Shown here: piece by piece, positions 1 to 13,702 of the stretch
Numbering within the stretch: position 1 is the first letter of the stretch
How the letters are laid out: the number at the start of each line of letters is the position of its first letter
Assembly: GCF_014839805.1 (NCBI RefSeq)
Contig: NC_051141.1
Location: 11,044,777-11,108,776, forward strand
Source: Manduca sexta
Lineage: Eukaryota > Arthropoda > Insecta > Lepidoptera > Sphingidae
DNA length: 64,000 nt
Direction of reading: 5' to 3'
Made by a program: the position numbers and the translations under genes
The notes under the pieces: generated by a model
What the model was told of the DNA's origin: nothing
What the model saw: only the letters and a program-made list of their open reading frames with translations
The model's database searches: none

Positions 1-376
1 AATGTAAACCACTTAAGGTTCGAGAAAGTTTTTGAATCTCCAATTACATTTCACCTAAATATTTTAAGGGCTCGGTATGAGTTATTTTCAATGTTTTGTC
101 ATACTTTGACGACTATCGCTAGCTGCAACTATTTAGAATACTGCTTTACAAAGAGTTGAACAGTGCTGTCGCATAATGAAAATTGAACTAAATCGCCATG
201 ATTTAAAGTAACATTTGTGTAATGATGTTAGGTGTTAATTAGTATTTTTAGTTTATTTTAATTTATTTGGAAACTACAGAAAAAAACAGAACACTTAAAG
301 ATTAAAAGCAATTAAACAGCTTGTACAGATTACAATATCATGTAAACATAATGTATCCAATTATAATAAAGGATAT

Positions 377-584
377 TTGCTTTAACGGTGAAGAAAAACA
401 TCGTGAGGAAACCTGCGTACCTGAGAAATTCTCTATATGAATTTTCGAGGGTGTGTGAAGTCTACCAATCCGCACTAGTCCAGCGTGGTAGACTAAGGCC
501 TAGACGCTCACAGGAGTAGACGAGGCAGGCCCGTGGCCAACGGTGGGACAGTATATAATACAGCGCTGATATTATTATATTTTC
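377..584 (+). mobile_element. SINE family B, 3' part
   Basis: Begins at tttaacggtgaagaaaaaca and includes gtctaccaatccgcactag and the attattat tail. The head is missing. The rest of 1-376 shows nothing recognisable. Confidence 0.85.
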
Positions 585-1110
585 AAGACATTCTTTAGAA
601 ATTGAGTAGGATGAGAAATGTGATTCTGATGGCATATCCATTCCGCTCGTCTTACTATTGATAATTTTATAATCTGTATCTGTATCTGCTATCATCTAGC
701 AGATTTGTCAACAATACAAATGAGCGATACCTATTTATTGCTCCATAAGCAGAATGGATGTTGTTTTTCCACTGACATCTGTTTGTTTACTTGAAATTCA
801 ACTTGTGATCGCTACTTTAAATTTAGTCGAGTTCATTCCTATGAGCAACGCCCACTGTTTGTACAGCTCAGCAGATTATTTCAGCCCAATATTATAAAAA
901 TATTTATAATTTTAATAATGAGAATGAAGTTGAGATTTAAATAATAATGTTTGTACCTACAAAAACAAGGCTTCGCTACGCAAAGGTATATTATTACCAG
1001 GTATGCCTCTACAGACCTCAGGATGTTGCAGCAGACTTCGGGCGACGGGCAATGTGTCATTATGTGTTTGATTCGGGTGTTTAGTTAGAATACATTATAT
1101 TTACATAACC

Positions 1111-1163
1111 AAAAAATACACGTTGAATTGATAATCTCCCCCTTTTTTTAAGTCGGTTAAAAT
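1111..1163 (+). repeat. short repeat with gaattgataa...aagtcggttaaa
   Basis: A 50-bp stretch (cgttgaattgataatctccc then a T run and aagtcggttaaaa) recurs at 61145-61190 and in part near 6583. Likely the end of a transposon family. The rest of 585-4020 shows no gene or other recognised element. Confidence 0.5.
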
Positions 1164-4020
1164 AAGATTGTCTTACGAAATAGCGTTCATTGTATAGTTA
1201 ACTAGCGAATTCCGGGCTTGAATCACGAGTGCAACTTGTATTGGTGATCTCAAACCAGGCACATAGTACTTAGAACTGTATGCGCAAATACCTGGAGAAA
1301 AATTTCAAAATATTTGCTATTTCGGTTTTGTGGGCCGTACAAAACAAGTATTACACTACGGCACTTATAGTATAATTTAATATAATTTAATACTTTTAAT
1401 ATAATTTACATTATTCAGTTTCAATATGGAACTCTATTTTTAAAAATTTCATTATTTTGGAGTTACAACCAAAAATTTCAAAACCAATATAATGCAAAGT
1501 ACGTACTTATTGTGTTCGTACAGGATATTTTAAATTGTAAGGAAAAATAATTACAAGTATGCATATTATAGATGTAGTTTATAGTTGTTTACATATTTAT
1601 TTTCCAACTTGCCATGTGTTTTTTAGCTTTGATAAATCGTTATATACATATTAATACCTAGTCATAATAAAATTTAATTACTTACCTTACTCGAACAGTG
1701 TTTTGTAGACAATCGTGAGTAATGCATCCATGTATCACACGCACTCACAAAGTTTTAACATTTTGGTTCAAATATATAACAATTTGTCACTGCAATTTTA
1801 TTGAAGAGCGAGTCTCTCAAAACAGCACTCGACGTATGCCTGTTAAATTTTCGTCTAAATGAACAATGCGCACGTGTTGTTTGGCTGTTCCCGCGCAAGC
1901 GACTGATTCGAAAAGAGACGACAGACGTCAGTGATGTTAAGAGGTGCGTCTGCGCCGCCGGTGTGACCTTCAATCCTAGTGTACTTCTCTAATTTACACT
2001 GCGCCCGCGAGTTGGAACGTTGGTATCGTACAGCTTCTAGAACAATGTAGTAGACATGCCAGCTGTGGCTCCATTAGCATTAATGTCACCTCTCACCGGC
2101 CCGCAAGCAAGCTCCTTGCAATTGGCAGACTTTCGTAACACATCGAGGTATACATGTCACAGGTTGACATTTTCATGCCGCTAAGTCGTATCTGCTAGCG
2201 AACTTTATTCATTCCTAATATCTTTGTCTGTGATATAGAAGAAAAGACATTTACATTGCATCCAAAGAATGTTGATGAAGAATATTGTTTTTTTTCTGAA
2301 GGTACTGTAAAACTTTAAATATTTATATTTTTTTGTTAATTTATGATTATTAGGCACTGCAGAATGTTTGACAAAATTACCAGTCGTAAACATACTGCGT
2401 CAGAAACTCATAACCGATTAAGAATCACGTTTAAAATAATGTATTTACTCGTATTCAGGTTTCAATTGTACTACTAAGGCAGAATGCAACGCAACAAAAA
2501 TGCAACTATTGCGCTCGACATGGTAATGGAAGTATTCGATCATCGATGAGAGTAGACTTGACTGAGAAGATACCTACGAACAGCATGTCAGTCTATTTTA
2601 TTATTACGGGGTAGTCGGAAATTAATTCGTGTGTAATTTAAAATTGGCAGCTAAAGCTCAGTAACAAACAAATAAATATACGCAAACATATGTAAAATTA
2701 TGCTCCGACTCCAAAAAATATTTAACGTTCATATAAATATTATAAAAACATGAATTAGAAAGGTTACATTTTATAATAATTTCTTATTAACGCCTACATA
2801 AAGTTTAATTGTTCTTAAACTTGTAGTAATTTTTGATCTCGATTTATTGTTAAAAAGATTTTTTGTTCTTTTAATAATTGAACACATTTAATTGAACTCA
2901 ACACAAAAATAAATCATGAAAATCCTATTTAATTTTGAAGTTTCCATTTGCATCTTCGAAGTTCAAGGTCATATCTATTTTTTTATCCCTATTTCGCACG
3001 TTATTTTCGCCAGTCCATGAATCAAGCGGTTATAATCTTAGATTTTCCCAAGTAAGGCTTAAGAAATCCCCGTCCTTACCTTAATAGGTATTTGTCATAA
3101 GTAGTGTATGTATACCTACTGTACTTAAATTGTGATGAATATGGTGTAAAGAACTGTCTTCCATATTTTAGATTTTCATCGGATTTAAATACGTCTTTCA
3201 AACGAAAATCCAGGATATGGTAGAAGGCGAAGCTATCGTGCACATAGTTGTTTGGGTAAAATATACATATACTGTATTCGAATATTCTGCGGATTAATAT
3301 GAAGGTGGAATCTCTGTCCAATATCTCAATTCGTCTGGTTCTAGCTTAAAGGTACTATTGACTTGTGAATAATATTTGGTTTGTAGTTTACGATGTGCCT
3401 CAGGTTTGGAAATTGTATATCCATGTAAAGGTTTTTAATGCTCGAAATGTGATATAACTGTTCAAATGTTTCCGGTGTTGTGGTTCTTTTTTTTGCATGT
3501 AAAGGTAATATTGTGAAGTGTTTAACAGGGCGTGAGACGTAGCTGCTTTTCCGGCTTTAACATTACTATACAACATGCGAGTTTGTATACTAATCATCCG
3601 ATTCGACATGAAACTGAAACCTTTGTTTTAGGAATGGCAGATTTTAATACACTTCTGCGTCATTAACATTATAAAGGTCCGGATAAAGGATATTTTTAAT
3701 TTAGTAGTAGACTTAGACGTAGTTTTTGTTTCTTGAAACCCATCTTAGCAGCGCTCTCGTTTTTAAATATTTACTCATCTATAATTTCCCTTTCAACATG
3801 ATAAGTAGCACTAATTTATTTACTTATTGGATACAAATTATACGCAACATTGAAAATAATTATATTATATATATTACGTTATCTTAATTGATACTTTTAT
3901 TTTATTATGACGTATCTAGATGCTAAACCAACCTACTAACATGTTATTAGATAAATGTCATAAATATTGATTTATATATAACATCATAATAACTAATTAT
4001 AATATTGTGTACAGTAATTA

Positions 4021-4285
4021 TCGATGCTAGGGCGTAGCGTATTATAGAGACGATGGCCGCGGATTTGATTTCTACCCCAGCACGTTCACCTCCGACTTAA
4101 GTTACTTCTCTGTATGTATTTCTTGTTAATTATAATCGTTCGCTCTAATGAGGTATAGAAAATCATAAGTAAATCTGCACACCTAAGAGTTCCGTAAGGA
4201 TTTCTAAGGTATGTAAAGTGTACAAACCATTATGTTACTGTGGAAGTCAGCTCCGTGCCCAGCAATTTGATAGTATATGTTTGTA
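4021..4285 (+). mobile_element. old, diverged SINE family B-like copy
   Basis: Fragments such as cgttcgctctaatgagg, aaatctgcacacctaagag and ccgtgcccagcaatttgata follow the order of family B but with many substitutions. Visual alignment only. Confidence 0.45.
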
Positions 4286-5296
4286 TTTAAATTATAATTA
4301 TCACATACAGAGCGGTATGCTAAATATTTTGATAGAGCAAGCAAATAGTTTGTCGCGGGTTTCGATCATTTTTAGTACCATGATGTTAGGCACGTGACTC
4401 GTAACACTTTCGGCACGCTTTGGCACAATACTCATTCGCGGCTACAAGAAAGTCGATCAGAGTTCTACATTACGTTAAAATGTTGTTTTTTTTTTGTGAA
4501 ATGAACGATGTGACGATGTGATAGGTTGGGACTTGGGAGTAATCAATCATCTTAAATACTGTTTAATTAAGTGTTTCGAGAAAGCAGTAGCCAATTTTTT
4601 GTTCAGCGAGTCCGTCAGTTTAAAGCTGCAGCTTATTGACCTGTTGAGATGATAATTATTGAGTCTCTAGAAAGCAAGACGTACCAGAACACCATGTAGA
4701 TATATTGATAAAATATTAATAATATTGTGACGTAATTCAATTAATTATCGGATTATTGGTCAGCAGATCTAAAAGGTGAATTCAGATAGTCCCTGAAGTA
4801 GTTTTGAAGTGAAAGTTACTTGTTCTTAGTGGGGCATCGATTAAGAGTTGACATTTTTAGTGACGTATTCTTTATCGAATTATAATTTAATGCATGGTTT
4901 TAATCTTAAAGTTATTAACCTCTTGAGCGATTTCACTTCATGTTTTCCTACAAAAATAATGATTGTGCAAAACTTTTATTTTTATGGATGTCACGTTGAA
5001 ATCATACAACAAGGTAATTGTATATTGGTAGTTTCCCAAGGTTTCAATTAAATACAAGCAATATTTTTTGTCAAAGAGAAGCTAATGAGTTGAAAGTATT
5101 AGGGCCTAGAAGATGCCCATACTGTCGGTGCATTGTCGGTAGTGACTTGTGTACTATCGTTAATTTACGCTATCTATGTAATAAATACGTTGAGGATAAC
5201 CCTTCTGATTGAATGTTTGTGGGTTAAGCCGTCACCACTAAATAATAATTTACAGAAGTGTCGCAATATCTTTGGAAAACGATTTTTCTTATGTCG

Positions 5297-5457
5297 TGCA
5301 CACTCACGACTCACACACACACTCACTTTTTATCCCCGAAGGGATAGACAGAGACGTAATAAGTACAACTACTTTCCGCCCCGTGTTTTCCGTCCTATGA
5401 TGTGATAGAGGGCGAGCGTATCGCCATATGGGCACAAATTCCAGACTCCGGGCAAAT
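5297..5457 (-). mobile_element. 5'-truncated SINE, family A relative
   Basis: The reverse complement reads cccggagtctggaatttgtg ... gcgatacgctcgccctctat ... cccttcggggataaa, the 3' body of family A, with no tRNA head. It has a (tg)n tail. The middle differs from the three full copies, suggesting another subfamily. Confidence 0.75.
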
Positions 5458-5774
5458 ACTAAGAAGAAAAACCCAATATTACTTAATACGTTTTACATTC
5501 TATGGATAAAAAATAATTTACAATTTAGTTGACCTAGTTTTGGGTAAGCCTGTTAAGGAAACATCCGCGAGTTTTTTTGCCAGCTTTGCGATTATACATA
5601 TTATCTGACATGACACATCATATAGGGAATAAATAACCAAGTATTTCGGGAATAAACACATAAAAATATTAAAGCGGTTGGTTGTGTTCAGAAAATAATT
5701 TAACATTAGAATTTTGCAGTTACTAATTTTGCAGGTGTTGCCTAATCCGTAAGTGATTTGTGTTGTGTAACACG

Positions 5775-5799
5775 GCGATGATCTAAAAAAAGATCATCG
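5775..5799. repeat. short hairpin
   Basis: CGATGATCT and AGATCATCG flank an A-rich loop. It has no T tract or gene context. Confidence 0.5.
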
Positions 5800-6034
5800 G
5801 GCGCGACGCGCGTTGGACCTGGAGTATACTCAGTTAGCTTTTTCCTAAAGCTACCATTAAACTAAACAGAACTCAATGCAAAACACCACTAATACAATAA
5901 TTTTATTGTATTTATTATTAATACAGTTATTTCGACTCAAAACTAAACAACTAAAATTATTTTAATGAAAATTCTATGGGACCAATCTGAAAGCAAATTA
6001 CTTCAAATAAAAAAAAATCTAAACCGATATTATA

Positions 6035-6470
6035 AGCTGAAGAGTGTTAGTTTGAACGCGCTGATTTCAGGAACTATTGGTTCGAATTGAAAAAATATTT
6101 TAATGTTAAACGTTATGACCATTAGCAGCGGAGCATCAATGAAAAACGTTCCAAAAACGAGAAAAATGTATTTCTTTTAAGAGCTTCCGTTGCGTGTCCT
6201 GCGTATGCGGTTAAAGTTACGCAACAAAAATGTATGACGGAATTGTTCCTTTAGAAAAGTTCTGAAAATATATTATAAAACACAGTCGCGCGCCGCATCT
6301 ATCTGAACGCGATAAACTCGAAAATTATCCAATGGATTTTGATAAATTTGTTTTGAACCTGGTTTGAGACCTCAGTCACATAGGCTACTTTCTATCTCGG
6401 TAAAACATATAGCAGGATTTCTATTCCGAAAAGCTCTTCCACGTGGGCGAAGCCGCGAGCAATAATAATA
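6035..6470 (+). mobile_element. decayed Helitron-like remnant
   Basis: Contains gtttgaacgcgctgatttca, gagcttccgttgcgtgtcct and a 3' end cgtgggcgaagccgcgagca, all shared with the Helitron-like copies here. Clear termini are gone. Confidence 0.55.
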
Positions 6471-8138
6471 TAAAGAGTTTGCAAGTTTGTAGGGCGGTAG
6501 GAGCTAATCTCTAGAAATACTAAAAGTGCTGAGATAACACTCATTAAAAATATACCACGCAGAGAAAACATCTTTCTTTTTTTTGAAGTCGGTTGAGAAT
6601 ATTACACGCGAAATCTTACGATTGGAAACATTTTAAAAGATAATGGCACCTAGCACCAACGCATAGATTCGCCTAAATCGAGCAGTAATAAGCATTCATT
6701 CAAGATTAATGGGGTAGTATTACTTTAGTAAAAATAATAAAATGTTGAACAAGATTGTAAAACAAAATATAAGTCATATAATGATCACTACCAATCAAAA
6801 TAATAACAAAAATATTAGAATCGAAGTACCAAGTGATCTGTAGTGCGTGGTGCTGTGTGAAAAGTGTGCGCACATCAAAGCGCGACGCCGCCTCGCATCC
6901 TTGTAATGGTGACCGATTACAGAGGTCAATGCTACCAGGCTATCACCGACAGTAAAGTTCAAATTTTTTATGTACGTACCACTGATCTAATTGCTCAGAG
7001 ATTCTCCACCACGTCTATGCCGTTAATCTTTATGTGGTAGAAACGTCATTAAAATGTGTATTTTTATGCCAGATAAACCTTAAAAATATTATAAAGTATA
7101 AACATTTTAATACGACCTTCATTATACAATTTTCATTATAAAGTTGTTTGTTTTTTTTTCATTGATTAAAATATGAAACCTCTTTGTTACATACGTAAAC
7201 AATTTAAGCAAAATGTGTTTTAATATAATTTAAACAATAACAGAAGGTCTGACATAATTATTATTTGGGTGTCGAAAGATATAAGTAGTTGGGTTGTTAT
7301 TGTTTCGCGTTCATGATTTTGACATGTTGTGTGAAATGCTTGCCTCCTTGATCTATTGATAGCGCACGAATATTTTTAACAGTGAGGTTGTGGGCAATAA
7401 ACATTCAAGTTTGATCAGGTTCGGTAGCATGTCGGATGTGGCGAAGGGCTTGCTCCGCTACGACTTCATGACAGATATGATTATATGCTCGTCGTACTTT
7501 GAATAAGATTTTCACATTATTTTATCTTATTGATTTATTAATTTTAAAGATTTAGAAACCTAATCGTTTTTTTTTTTATAAAAATCATAAAAATCTAGGC
7601 TGTAATTAATTCATAGTCATGATAGCTCGCTGCTGAGCCGATAATAACGTGTATTCTAATTACGACGGCTTATTGTTTGTTACGATGCAGTGGTACGCTT
7701 ATTAATTCTTTTGTTAATTAAAATGTGCACGGGTTAAATACTTATCTAAATTAATATTCTCTGGGCACTTCAAACTTTGATACGATCAGTACTCTATCAT
7801 GACGGTTTTGTTTAAATAGGATAAATAGGAAATTATGAGATGATTGTGATCAAATTAAGTACTGTTTTTTTATATAATGATGTGATCAGACTATCGAGTC
7901 TCAAGTAATGTTTTAACATAATTATTTACCCTTGCGTTTATGCCACGGTTGCCCATAAATAATATTGACTCCATCTAGAACTGTGCGTAACAAAGTTCTG
8001 CAATGCACTGAAGTGGATTTGCCATTCTGAGATCTATTGATTTGTAATGTAGCCTACCCAGACTCTAACTTGTGTTTATTTTTCTCAGAAGTAAAATTAT
8101 TTTGTTATTGATGTTTTCATAAAATTATATATGAACTG

Positions 8139-8669
8139 TTAATTGACAACATTTCAAAATGTAAACGTGCCTAAAACAAAAATACCATTTCTTAATTTTT
8201 CTACTCTGAGTTCGATTATGAATTTTTAATATTTTTTTATACTTCATTTCGAATAAAAAAATTTAAAACCGAAAAATGCTTGATGACGTCCCACATATGG
8301 TTGAATGAATAGTTCCTTGGTCCACTTTACTATTTATTTTAAAAACTAAGACACCGTCATTTGTCAATGTCAAATGTCAATATTACAATAGATTCGTCAC
8401 AACTGTCACTTTCAACGAGAGAGACAGAAACAAAAAAAACTGTCACTTCATTTTTTTTTACTGCAAAGCAAAGGTCATTGCGTTTTGAGCCGTATATGTG
8501 ACGTCATTTGGAGCTTACGTCGTTTTAGAATAAAACAAAGTTCAAAGTGGAAATCATGAATGAAAATATCTGCATTTCGAAAAAAGAAAAAATATGGGTC
8601 TCATCATTTTAGATCTAGTTTCATAAAATATAAACATTTTGGTATGTTGAAAAAATGAAATGTTGTTAA
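8139..8669. mobile_element. TTAA-flanked MITE, copy 1
   Basis: Left end TTAATTGACAACATTTC, right end GAAATGTTGTTAA: inverted terminal repeats bounded by TTAA, as in piggyBac-type MITEs. It is nearly identical over about 530 bp to the copy at 24417. No coding frame. Confidence 0.8.
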
Positions 8670-11600
8670 TTCTTTTTTAGTGTAAAATAGTAGATAATAG
8701 GATACGCTTTTACTTAAAAATGCAATGACTGTGAAATTTTACAACCAATCTCTGTGGTCGAATATTTCTATTTTATAGACTATCATATAAATATAATGTT
8801 TATGTCGTTTTATTTTCTAATCTAGAGGAAAAAGTAAATACGCGTTCATACACGTTAATACGTGTCGAACGTTCATGCGGTCATCCGCATCGAAATCAAT
8901 TGACCACAGAAATAAAGAAAGTTTATCTCCCCGAAATATTTTTACCTTACAAACGTGGCTTCTATTATTAAATACGTAAGGTTCATTTCTCTTTGGATTG
9001 ATAATTATTGTTTCATTCCGTATAACTTTGGCTATATTAAGAGACGCTGTCCAGGTTTCCCATAAAGCAGCAAGTTTGTCAGAAAGCCGGTTAGTTTCCA
9101 TAGCACCCGACACACTGTAGGGTCGGAAAGACAATTTTAGTAACTTAGGATTTAACTTCGTTTTTTATTTTTTTTTTGACGTCGATAATGATTTACTTTT
9201 GTATTTTTGGGGTACTCGTCGCTTTTTCTTGCAGCCTGTATCATCAAATGGTTTTTCAATAGCTCGATTATGACTTATGGCATTTTTGAGTTATTGGTTG
9301 GTTTACTGTGGAAACATAGGCTCTGGGGGCACGGCGGTAAATTATGATATTGTAATAATTACTTATTTGTTTTAATGTATATTACATTAGGTTTTTAAAT
9401 AGCAATTTGTAGTAACATATATTTTTTTTCTTACTGTGTCGGGCAGAAACGATAAGGTTCAAATGAAAATGAAAAAGAATTAAAATTTGTATGGGTCAAT
9501 AAATACCCAACGATCAGTGTCATAGAAATTTAGAAATAGGTTTATTCCTATGTTCCTAAATTTCTTTTTTGACCCACTGTGCTACGTGTGCATAATAAGT
9601 GTTTGTTTATAATTATAATTTGATTTCCGGGCAGTACGTAGCGCTTCTATGAATGGGAATTGGGTATTGAAGTGCCTTAAACTGTTTTAAAAATATACAA
9701 ACAATAATATTAATTATACAGTTAGGAGAAATTTATGGTAAAGGCTAATAAAACAATAAGCAACCATATAGTAAATGGATTTGATTCCTAGATAGCAATT
9801 TAAACACTAGGTCATAAATAATATAGTATGTTTGCTGCTAATTATCTTTATTTATTCTTTAGTTATTCTTGCGTCCGCCCAGGTGCCAAATTTTACATTC
9901 CAAATGTTAATATGAAGATTATTATGTCGTTTTATATAATGAATGTGAAATGTGAACCACACTGTCTGGCAAATAGAATATTAGCATCGAGGAAAGCATT
10001 TCCGATGAACAGTGTTAAATATTTAGTTGTCATGAAAATGTTTGAAGCTTCGCACTGCTTAAATATTGCAGTTTTGAAACGGAACAGTTTCTGACAATTA
10101 CGTTGTATTTAACTCGATGTCATAGTCATACATGTAGATGCAATAATAATGTGAAAACATTATTTAACGAGAATGTTACAAAACGTTGAAAAGGTATTCC
10201 AGGAAAGACGTAGAAATACATTTTCGAAATGCAATGTACTTTTACATCCAATTCCTATTAGGAAAACGTTTAGATTTTCATTTTCAGGATAGTATTTATT
10301 AGTATCTAGAGATGACTAATAATTTTAGTTTGCTGTGGTTATCGTGCCTCTTTAATCACTAAAATAAAGATTTTATCTACTAGGTAGATGTGGTATTTTT
10401 CTTCCCCCATCAATAAATTTCTCATGAGGAACACTTTATTCACATCCACGCTATTGAAAAATTGAGAACTGTTACAATTATTGTGGTTTAATATCGGACC
10501 GATTGGCTCGAGAATTCACATGACCTAAGATTTTTTAATATAATGTCACGAAACCTTAGTTATGATATTAATAGAATTTCATTAGTACACACCTCTTTAA
10601 TAAAAGGACTCTGGTTGTATGGCTTAGTAATGCGCGATGCTGACGGTTATTACGTGGCCTTCTTATTGAGCTTTTATATTTTAATGCAGTTTGCAACTAA
10701 GTAAGTTAATTTCATATTCCTTTGAAGCATTTTAATTTACAACCATAAGCTTATTTTAAGAAAGAAACTGACTAGTTTTTTCATTGTTTTGTATGGGTAG
10801 TGACAGTTGTTTACGAGTTAATCTACATCAATTGTATCATGTATGGGATTACCTAACGAATAATTTATTTTGAGTTACTTGATTCAGTTAGACGCTTTTT
10901 AAAATTTTATGACAAAAGTTTTAGTAGTTACATATATTTCTATGTTTTATTAGCTGACTTGGCTTAAGGCGTCATGCCGAATGCCAAAATTAAATCAAAT
11001 TCTTTCTGTAAAATGTGCAAGAAAAATTGATGTTGCGCTGACTTCACATTGGAGAGGCAGGATAGAGAGGAATGCGTACGGGATAAGACCAAGAGATATA
11101 TGACGATCTTCTTTAGTTATGGAATTAGTTTTTATCTAATGGAGTACGTTATTCCATTCGTCAATAGTTCTCAGTTTAATTGACATAATATAGAGTTGAC
11201 TTTGTGTGTCTCAAGGGAACTATGTATATATTAAAGATTACTAACTTAATTTACTTTGTTTAACAAAACATTGATAAGCATCTTTATATTATCTTCATCT
11301 ATATATATCATTAAATAGTATCATTTGGGATGCAAAAGATGTATCACAGTAGATGCAAGGTATTGCAAATGCAATTAAAAGTAATTTACCGATTGGTTTT
11401 ATTTAACACTCGCAGTATCACTTACCGTTACGATGATTATTTCCGTTTGTAAAATGTGGATTTAACTACGACTATTGATTTAGTTAACATCAAAGCTATT
11501 GATTGGCCACGTCTGCTCATACCGCGCCAAAATCAACAACATCCTGGTTGTACGGACCATTGGAACGTAGTTTTGGTTATGTAATTTCTTGTTACGTAGC

Positions 11601-12424
11601 GCATTCGTCTCCATGACACTTTGTTGCCATTGTGTGGCCATATTGTAGAGTATAAAGCTTTCGAGGACAACCACGTACAGTATTTTTTTACTTTCTTAAT
11701 ACTTTAAATGCCAAAGTATGTGAAGATATAAATAACTGTAGACGTCGCTGATTTGGATAACATTAAGGACTTAGATTGACCATGTCCTGGTCAGTCCAAA
11801 ACTCAGATATGAGTGCAGAAAATCAATTTTAAATGTCATTTTTACTCCCATCTGTTGAAAATTTTCCAATAAATATATTTGTATAATAAATTGGTAACAA
11901 TTTCTTTGTAATTTTTACTTTTTTTAATTCCTAAAAAATCTTCCATAGCCATTTTGAATTACGTCCAAGCAGATTTTTCATTAACAGATAAAAGGCTTTG
12001 GAATTTAAAATGGGCTTAGTAACCGACGGAACTTCGGTACATATACTTGCCTTATTTTTTTTTTATTATATCCCAATGTCTTCGTAACACAAAAGTTACA
12101 ATCATTCTTTTGATTACTTTCCATAGCATTGGTAAACTAGATGGAAGGTGCACGTTTTCTCCTGATGACCACTGGAGTAAGATTTTACAGGTTTCGTAAA
12201 ACACGTGAGGCTCACTCATGTCTTCATTTGCAACAGGAAATCCAAAATAATAAAGATATGCACTCATTGACGGCTCTACGTACGAGTCTTCTCTTTTTTG
12301 AAAATATAAACTCTCCACAAACAAAACAAAAATGATCAGAACTTTGTTTACACTTTCTATTAAACATTTTAAATCAATCCGTAACAAGACAATTGTCGTT
12401 TGAAGCAAGTGAATAAACAATAAA
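8670..12424. other. no supported gene
   Basis: Mostly AT-rich sequence. A 105-residue frame at 8817-9134 and a 122-residue frame at 12052-12420 (both minus) are open but show no recognised domain, splice context or repeats. They are left unannotated as genes. Confidence 0.6.
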
Positions 12425-12606
12425 CTGGGCCCTTATTCTCTATGCCACACGTTACTTTGATAGTGCGTAACAAGCACGTAACGCAACGCGTCACGTTTAG
12501 GAATATACGATTTGGCATACAGAATACCATTGTAAGCACATTTCACGAAGATAACATGACACAGCCGCGTTACGCGTTTACACTGTCATACAGAATAAGG
12601 GCCCAG
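12425..12606. mobile_element. small MITE with 20-bp terminal inverted repeats
   Basis: Ends ctgggcccttattctctatg and catacagaataagggcccag are inverted repeats with one mismatch, 182 bp apart. The middle is rich in cgtaacgc-type motifs. The target duplication is unclear. Confidence 0.8.
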
Positions 12607-13187
12607 TCGTCACCGCGTTAGATAGGTAAAAAAAGACATTTGGCTGCAGGAACAAATTCTGACGTGATAAAATATTTCCGCTATCACTTTTAGGTTTGAG
12701 AAAGCTAGATTAACATATTTACATACATTTATTTCGGGGTATAAAAAAAAAGATAAATTTTGTGAACTAGTGTAATTTTATGGACAATTTATAGCTATGC
12801 TAAAAATTAGTCCAGACCCAAACTGTCTGAATATTTATCATCTACAGTATTTGGACTAGTTAAGAAAAATAAATAAATATGACCACGATCGGTACATTAC
12901 ATTTAAAATGCGAGGTATAAACTGCGCTGCGCTGCCGGCTGCTAAATAGCAGCGCCTAACTTTGTCATTTGAGCAATCAGTTCTGTTCGTACATATACAT
13001 ACAAACGCAACAGCTTAAATTAAAATCTTGGGTCAAGGTCTTTCTTGTTTTAAATACGGTAGTGATGTGCAGTACGCCATGCTTTTCTCCATTTTAAAAT
13101 GACAATTCTTCAAATTGAATCTTATTTTTTAAAACCGTAAATATCCATAATTATTAATGCAATATATGAAACTGGCAGAGTTACTTT

Positions 13188-13372
13188 CCCATTTACTAAT
13201 ATTATAAATGCGATAGTAGCTCTGCCAGTTTGTTACGATTTCGCGGCGTAACCGATTTTGATGAAATTTTATCCCGGAAAATATATAAGCTACTTATTAT
13301 CCCGGGAAATTACACCGGGATTTTATCCCGGAAAAGTGTTTTGGTGGCTGAGCCGCGAGCAAAAGTTCATGT
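13188..13372 (+). mobile_element. truncated Helitron-like remnant
   Basis: Begins ttactaatattataaatgcg and includes cgtaaccgattttgatgaaa and ggctgagccgcgagcaaaag, typical of these elements. It abuts the SINE at 13371. Confidence 0.55.
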
Positions 13373-13702
13373 AAAATAATAATAATATCAGCCCTGTATT
13401 ATAGACTTGCTCACTGCTGAGCACGGGCCTCCTCTATTACTGAGAGGGATTAGGCCTTAGTCCACCACGCTGGCCTAGTGCGGATTGGTAGACTTCACAC
13501 ACCTTCGAAATTCCTATAGAGAACTTCTCAGATGTGCAGGTTTCCTCACGATGTTTTCCTTCACCGTTAAAGCGAACGATAAACTCACAAAGAATACACA
13601 CATGATTTTAGAAAAGTCAGAGGTGTGTGCCCTTGGGATTTCAACCTGCGGACATTCGTCTTGGCAGTCCGTTCCACACCCAACTAGGCTATCGCCACTT
13701 TT
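13371..13702 (-). mobile_element. tRNA-derived SINE, family B, full-length copy
   Basis: Reverse complement of the 55063 copy from head (gtggcgatagcctagttggg) to the ATT tail, with few differences. The stretch is otherwise gene-free; open frames across it are SINE sequence. Confidence 0.9.

Noticed and set aside
8817..9134. 105-residue minus-strand frame as a gene
   Set aside because: Open but without homology I recognise, exon context or repeated structure.
12052..12420. 122-residue minus-strand frame as a gene
   Set aside because: No recognised domain, no splice support, and next to a MITE in AT-rich DNA; chance or transposon remnant is as likely.
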